Shown here piece by piece: positions 60,710 to 64,000 of a DNA stretch of 64,000 nucleotides; the first letter of the stretch is position 1, and every line of letters begins with the position of its first letter. The stretch is from Geodermatophilus pulveris. Its GTDB lineage: Bacteria; Actinomycetota; Actinomycetes; Mycobacteriales; Geodermatophilaceae. A model generated the notes under the pieces. The model was not told where the DNA came from. It made no database searches and saw only the letters and a list, made by a program, of their open reading frames with translations. The position numbers were made by a program, and so were the translations under genes. The stretch is taken from positions 62,001 through 126,000 of the forward strand of contig NZ_FZOO01000003.1 of assembly GCF_900188375.1 (NCBI RefSeq), given 5' to 3'.

Positions 60710-61882
60710 TCACCCCCGCGCGGCGAGGACGGCGGTGTAGACGTCGACGGTCTGCTGGGCGATGGCCGGCCAGCCGAACTCGGCGAGCACCCGCTCCCGG
60801 CCCGCGGCCCCCATCCGGGCGGCCCGCTCCGGGTCGTGCAGCAGCTCGGTCACCCGCGCGGCCAGCCCGGCCTCGAAGGCGGCGGCGTCGTCCGGGTCGT
60901 AGGGCACCAGCAGGCCGGTGCGCCCGTCGGCCACCACCTCCGGGATGCCGCCCACCGCGCTGGCCACGACGGCGGTGCCGCAGGCGGCGGCCTCCAGGTT
61001 CACGATGCCCAGCGGCTCGTACACCGAGGGGACGACGAACACCGTGGCCCCGGTGATCAGCGGCACCAGCTGCTCGCGCGGCAGCATCGCCTCGATCCAC
61101 ACGACGCCGTCCCGCCGCGCCTGCAGCTCGGCCACCGCGTCGGCGACCTGCTGCCGCTCCGCCGGGGTGTCCGCGGCGCCGGCGCACAGCACCAGGCCGG
61201 CGTCGGCGGGCAGCTGCTCGGCCGCGCGCAGCAGGTGGACGACGCCCTTCTGCCGGGTGATCCGGCCGACGAACAGCGCGTAGGGCCGGTCGGGGTCCAC
61301 GCCCAGCGAGCGGACCACGTCCGGGTCGTGCACCGGCCGGTAGGCCTCGGCGTCCACCCCGTTGCCGACGACGTGCACCCGCGCCGGGTCCAGGTCGGGG
61401 TAGGCGTCCAGCACGTCGTCGCGCATCCCGTTGCTGACCGCGACCACCCCGTCGGCGGCGAGGTAGGCGGTGCGCTCCACCCAGGAGGACAGCCGGTAGC
61501 CGCCGCCGAGCTGATCGGCCTTCCACGGCCGGCGCGGCTCCAGCGAGTGCGCCGTCACCAGGTGCGGGGTGCCGTGCACCAGCGAGGCGAGCAGGCCGGC
61601 GCCGTTGGCGTACCAGGTGTGGCTGTGCACCAGGTCGGCGTCGGCCAGCGCCCCGGCGATCTCGACGTCCACGCCGAGGGCCTGCAGCGCCCCGTTGGCG
61701 CCCTGCAGCCCGGCCGGCACCTGGTGGCCGGTCGCGTCCGGGCGTGGTCCGCCGAAGCAGTGGACGTCGAGCTGCGGCCCGCCGGGCAGCGCGCGCAGCG
61801 CCGCCGCCAGGTGCTCCACGTGCACGCCCGCGCCGCCGTAGACGTCCGGCGGCCACTCCCTGGTCACCATGCCGATGCGCAC
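60710..61882 (-). CDS. glgA: Glycogen synthase / GT4 maltose-1-phosphate synthase (GlgM-type)
   Basis: 390 residues from GTG 61882, GT-B fold, GT4 family. [20 protein letters not shown] is the N-terminal glycosyl-acceptor loop, [15 protein letters not shown] and [20 protein letters not shown] with its Glu-x7-Glu bind the nucleotide sugar. Actinobacterial orthologs (Rv1212c) use ADP-glucose and glucose-1-phosphate to make maltose-1-phosphate for the GlgE pathway, besides or instead of elongating glycogen. It is divergent from glgC, which provides ADP-glucose. The start is fixed by a TAAGGT element six bases upstream (minus strand). Confidence 0.94.
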   Translation of the reverse strand: MRIGMVTREWPPDVYGGAGVHVEHLAAALRALPGGPQLDVHCFGGPRPDATGHQVPAGLQGANGALQALGVDVEIAGALADADLVHSHTWYANGAGLLASLVHGTPHLVTAHSLEPRRPWKADQLGGGYRLSSWVERTAYLAADGVVAVSNGMRDDVLDAYPDLDPARVHVVGNGVDAEAYRPVHDPDVVRSLGVDPDRPYALFVGRITRQKGVVHLLRAAEQLPADAGLVLCAGAADTPAERQQVADAVAELQARRDGVVWIEAMLPREQLVPLITGATVFVVPSVYEPLGIVNLEAAACGTAVVASAVGGIPEVVADGRTGLLVPYDPDDAAAFEAGLAARVTELLHDPERAARMGAAGRERVLAEFGWPAIAQQTVDVYTAVLAARG

Positions 61883-62004
61883 CAGGTCACCTTAGGAGGA
61901 CCACCCTCCCCCCACACCTCGCTCCGCTCGGCGCGGGCCCGGAGGATGGCCTGCCGCGCAGCGCGGTGGAGCGCCCGCGCCGGACAGCGGATACGTTGCG
62001 ACCC
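61883..62004. promoter_or_regulatory. Divergent glgA/glgC promoter region
   Basis: Minus strand: TAAGGT (61894 to 61889) lies six bases before glgA. Plus strand: TACGTT (61992-61997) lies seven bases before glgC. Both transcripts are probably leaderless. Bases 61897-61945 resemble a diverged copy of the stop-codon-proximal element. Confidence 0.55.
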
Positions 62005-63225
62005 ATGCGTGGCGGTCCTCGTGTCCTCGGCATCGTCCTGGCCGGCGGTGAGGGCAAGCGGCTGGCCCCCCTGACCCAGGACCGGGCGAAGCCGGCGGTC
62101 CCCTTCGGGGGCAACTACCGGCTCGTCGACTTCGTGCTGTCCAACCTGGTGAACGCCGACATCCGGCAGATCGCCGTGCTCACCCAGTACAAGAGCCACA
62201 GCCTGGACCGGCACATCACCACCACCTGGCGGCTGTCGCAGATGCTCGGGAACTACATCACCCCGGTGCCCGCGCAGCAGCGCCTCGGCCCGCGCTGGTA
62301 CACCGGCAGCGCCGACGCGATCTTCCAGAGCCTCAACCTGATCTACGACGCCCGGCCGGACATCGTCGTCGTCTTCGGCGCCGACCACGTCTACCGGATG
62401 GACCCGGCGCAGATGATCGACCAGCACCTGCAGACCAAGGCCGGCGTGACCATCGCCGGCCTGCGGGTGCCGCGGCACGAGGCCACCGGTTTCGGCGTCA
62501 TCGACGCGGACGCCGAGGGCAGGGTGCGCGGCTTCCTGGAGAAGCCGGCCGACCCGCCCGGGCTGCCGGACGCCCCCGAGGAGAGCTTCGCCTCCATGGG
62601 CAACTACGTCTTCACCACCGACGCGCTGCTGGAGGCGCTGCGCGCCGACGCCCAGGACGCGGACTCGGCGCACGACATGGGCGGCTCGATCATGCCCATG
62701 CTCGCCGACCGGGGCGAGGCCTACGTCTACGACTTCTCCACCAACGTCGTGCCCGGGGCCACCGAGCGCGACCACGGCTACTGGCGCGACGTCGGGACGA
62801 TCGACTCCTACTTCGACGCGCACATGGACCTGGTGTCGGTCACCCCGGTCTTCAACCTCTACAACGACCGCTGGCCGATCCTGACCCTGCCGCCGCAGCA
62901 GCCGCCGGCGAAGTTCGTGCTCGGCGGGCGGGCCGAGGAGTCGATGGTCAGCGCCGGCGCCATCATCGGCGGCGGCTCGGTGCACAACTCCGTCGTCTCG
63001 CCCGGGGTGCGCGTCGAGCGGGGCGCGCGGGTCGAGGACAGCGTGCTCATGGACGGCGTGTACGTCGGCGAGGGCGCCTACGTCCGCCGTGCCATCCTGG
63101 ACAAGAACGTCGTCGTCCCGGACTGGGCGCGCATCGGCGTGGACCTCGCCGCGGACCGCGAGCGGTACCACGTCAGCGCCGGCGGCGTGGCCGTGCTCGG
63201 CAAGGGAGCCCGGGCCCATCGGTGA
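62005..63225 (+). CDS. glgC: ADP-glucose pyrophosphorylase
   Basis: 406 residues from ATG 62005. It makes ADP-glucose from glucose-1-phosphate and ATP. The nucleotidyl-transfer loop [51 protein letters not shown] and [12 protein letters not shown] are conserved, and the C-terminal beta-helix ([20 protein letters not shown]) has hexapeptide repeats. It is divergent from glgA and supplies its substrate. The stop is followed at once by the interspersed element. Confidence 0.96.
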   Translation: MRGGPRVLGIVLAGGEGKRLAPLTQDRAKPAVPFGGNYRLVDFVLSNLVNADIRQIAVLTQYKSHSLDRHITTTWRLSQMLGNYITPVPAQQRLGPRWYTGSADAIFQSLNLIYDARPDIVVVFGADHVYRMDPAQMIDQHLQTKAGVTIAGLRVPRHEATGFGVIDADAEGRVRGFLEKPADPPGLPDAPEESFASMGNYVFTTDALLEALRADAQDADSAHDMGGSIMPMLADRGEAYVYDFSTNVVPGATERDHGYWRDVGTIDSYFDAHMDLVSVTPVFNLYNDRWPILTLPPQQPPAKFVLGGRAEESMVSAGAIIGGGSVHNSVVSPGVRVERGARVEDSVLMDGVYVGEGAYVRRAILDKNVVVPDWARIGVDLAADRERYHVSAGGVAVLGKGARAHR

Positions 63226-63278
63226 AGGACCCCGTCGCCCCCCACCGCTCGCAGGCTCGCGGCGGGCTCCTGCGACGG
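63226..63278 (+). repeat. Stop-codon-proximal interspersed element, copy B
   Basis: Starts AGGACCCCGTCGCCCCCCAC directly after the glgC stop. CCGTCGC (63232-63238) pairs with GCGACGG (63272-63278) around an inner CCGC/GCGG stem. About 43 of 49 aligned bases match copy A (7432). Its right end supplies the first base of the next gene's GTG start codon. Confidence 0.65.
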
Positions 63279-63781
63279 TGCCGTTCCAGCCACTGGTGGT
63301 GACGCTGCTGCTGGAGCCGGGGGCGCAGGAGCGGTTCGACCGGCTGCGGGCCGCGCACTTCCCGGCCGGGCGCAACCGCCTGGCCGCGCACGTCACGCTG
63401 TTCCACGCGCTGCCCGGTGAGCAGGAGGGGGCGGTGTCCGCCGACCTCGCCGACGCCGCGCGCCGGCCACCGTTCGACGTCGCCGTCACCGGGGTGCGGT
63501 CCCTCGGCCGCGGGGTCGCCTACACGCTCGACGCCCCGGAGCTGACCGCGCTGCGGGCCGGGCTGGCCGCGGCCTGGGACCACTGGCTGACCCCGCAGGA
63601 CCGGCAGCGGCACGCGCCGCACGTCACCGTGCAGAACAAGGTGCAGCCGGCGGCCGCCCGCGCGCTGCACGACCGGCTGGCCGCGGAGTTCACGCCGTAC
63701 CGGGCCGGGGCCCGCGGCCTGGGCCTGTGGCGCTACCTCGGCGGCCCGTGGGCGCCGGTGGCCGAGCACCCGTTCGGCTGA
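63278..63781 (+). CDS. 2'-5' RNA ligase/2H phosphoesterase family protein
   Basis: 167 residues from GTG 63278. Two HxT/S motifs, HVTLFHAL (about residue 38) and HVTVQNK (about 115), are the catalytic pair of the 2H superfamily. Such proteins act on 2'-5' RNA bonds, cyclic phosphates or ADP-ribose 1'',2'' cyclic phosphate. The E. coli-type ligase role is unproven here. There is no ribosome binding site, because the start codon overlaps the repeat element. It lies between glgC and sigE. Confidence 0.85.
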   Translation: MPFQPLVVTLLLEPGAQERFDRLRAAHFPAGRNRLAAHVTLFHALPGEQEGAVSADLADAARRPPFDVAVTGVRSLGRGVAYTLDAPELTALRAGLAAAWDHWLTPQDRQRHAPHVTVQNKVQPAAARALHDRLAAEFTPYRAGARGLGLWRYLGGPWAPVAEHPFG

Positions 63782-63816
63782 CACCGGCTCCCCGGCACCT
63801 GTGAGTCGCCTGTGAC

Positions 63817-63844
63817 GGGAACACCGCCCCGCCGCCGGCCCGTT
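63817..63844 (+). promoter_or_regulatory. ECF-sigma-type promoter before sigE
   Basis: GGGAAC (63817-63822) and CGTT (63841-63844) are separated by 18 bases, the arrangement recognised by SigE/SigH/SigR-like ECF sigma factors. The sigE-like gene starts 91 bases further, so the site suggests autoregulation or control by a related sigma factor. Confidence 0.65.
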
Positions 63845-63934
63845 GGTCCTGACGTGCGCCCCGAGAGAGCTGCCCCCACCCGACCCATCGGCGTCGGGCG
63901 GTCGTCGACGGCTCCGGTCTGCGATCCTGGGACC

Positions 63935-64000
63935 GTGCCCGACACCGCCGACCCCGCCGCCCCCACCGAGGCGTGGGTCGCGCCGACCTGGGAGCAGGTC
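63935..64000 (+). CDS. sigE: ECF sigma factor, SigE-like (partial, N-terminus)
   Basis: The last 66 bases encode PDTADPAAPTEAWVAPTWEQ and a following Val after a GTG at 63935; the gene continues outside the window. The WVAPTWEQV segment matches the residues just before region 2 of actinobacterial SigE. Position after glgC equals Rv1221 in M. tuberculosis. The ECF-type promoter upstream supports the call. Only the N-terminus is seen, so confidence is moderate. Confidence 0.6.
   Translation, partial: MPDTADPAAPTEAWVAPTWEQV

Overview
The window is about 64 kb of very GC-rich DNA with dense, mostly single-copy genes, many GTG starts, GTGA/ATGA stop-start overlaps and TANNNT hexamers 5-10 bases before start codons (leaderless transcripts). 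Mycothiol synthesis (mshB), the dapC/dapD/dapE succinylase lysine branch, DivIVA-type and DUF3117 proteins, a GlgA/GlgC pair and a SigE-like sigma factor identify an actinobacterium. A spore-photolyase-like radical SAM enzyme, carotenoid-type oxidoreductases and several signalling proteins suggest a pigmented, stress-tolerant soil or rock actinobacterium, with Geodermatophilaceae (Blastococcus, Geodermatophilus, Modestobacter) as my best guess. The family placement is an inference.

Layout. 1-3.1 kb: the tail of an unknown gene, a stress-like protein and a membrane GGDEF-EAL protein. 3.2-6.7 kb: the sdhCAB succinate dehydrogenase operon (minus strand) behind a leaderless promoter and a perfect inverted repeat. 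6.8-13.5 kb: a molybdenum sulfite-oxidase-like enzyme with its flavin reductase, a TfoX-like fragment protein, a CrtA-like monooxygenase, a formate/nitrite-type channel, a scar of broken genes, a beta-lactamase-fold hydrolase, a DUF1990 protein, and a HipA-like kinase paired with DUF3037. 13.5-17.4 kb: a Tat-exported PhoX phosphatase with a PHO-box-like promoter and a membrane protein that shares a palindromic 3' element with pterin dehydratase. 17.4-23.6 kb: sulfate assimilation (cysH, small zinc ribbon, ferredoxin sulfite reductase, cysteine leader peptide, cysC), a divergent ArsR/MFS pair with an operator, and an Rrf2 regulator. 23.6-29.8 kb: an SRPBCC-Nudix fusion, csbD, and a two-ATPase FtsX-type ABC exporter. 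30-36.5 kb: a complete peptide ABC importer whose first ATPase gene appears frameshifted near its end.

36.6-64 kb follows the order known from Mycobacterium tuberculosis Rv1170-Rv1221: mshB, DUF6113, ferredoxin, dapC, an MFS carrier, dapD/dapE, a LOG-like protein, a DivIVA-like protein, tag, DUF3117, glgA/glgC and the start of sigE. The mycobacterial folP2 and gpgS genes are missing from the expected place, which instead holds an SRPBCC protein, an internally deleted Uma2 gene and other remnants. Inserted further along are ctaG/DUF2243, leucyl aminopeptidase, a carotenoid-type desaturase, PAS-GAF-SpoIIE and GAF-ANTAR signalling proteins and the photolyase-like gene.

I see no tRNA, rRNA, CRISPR array, prophage or transposase. 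The most notable non-gene structures are an interspersed element that follows stop codons (three copies), a nested palindrome carrying the stop codons of two convergent genes, the cysteine attenuator, and the promoter elements before phoX and sigE.
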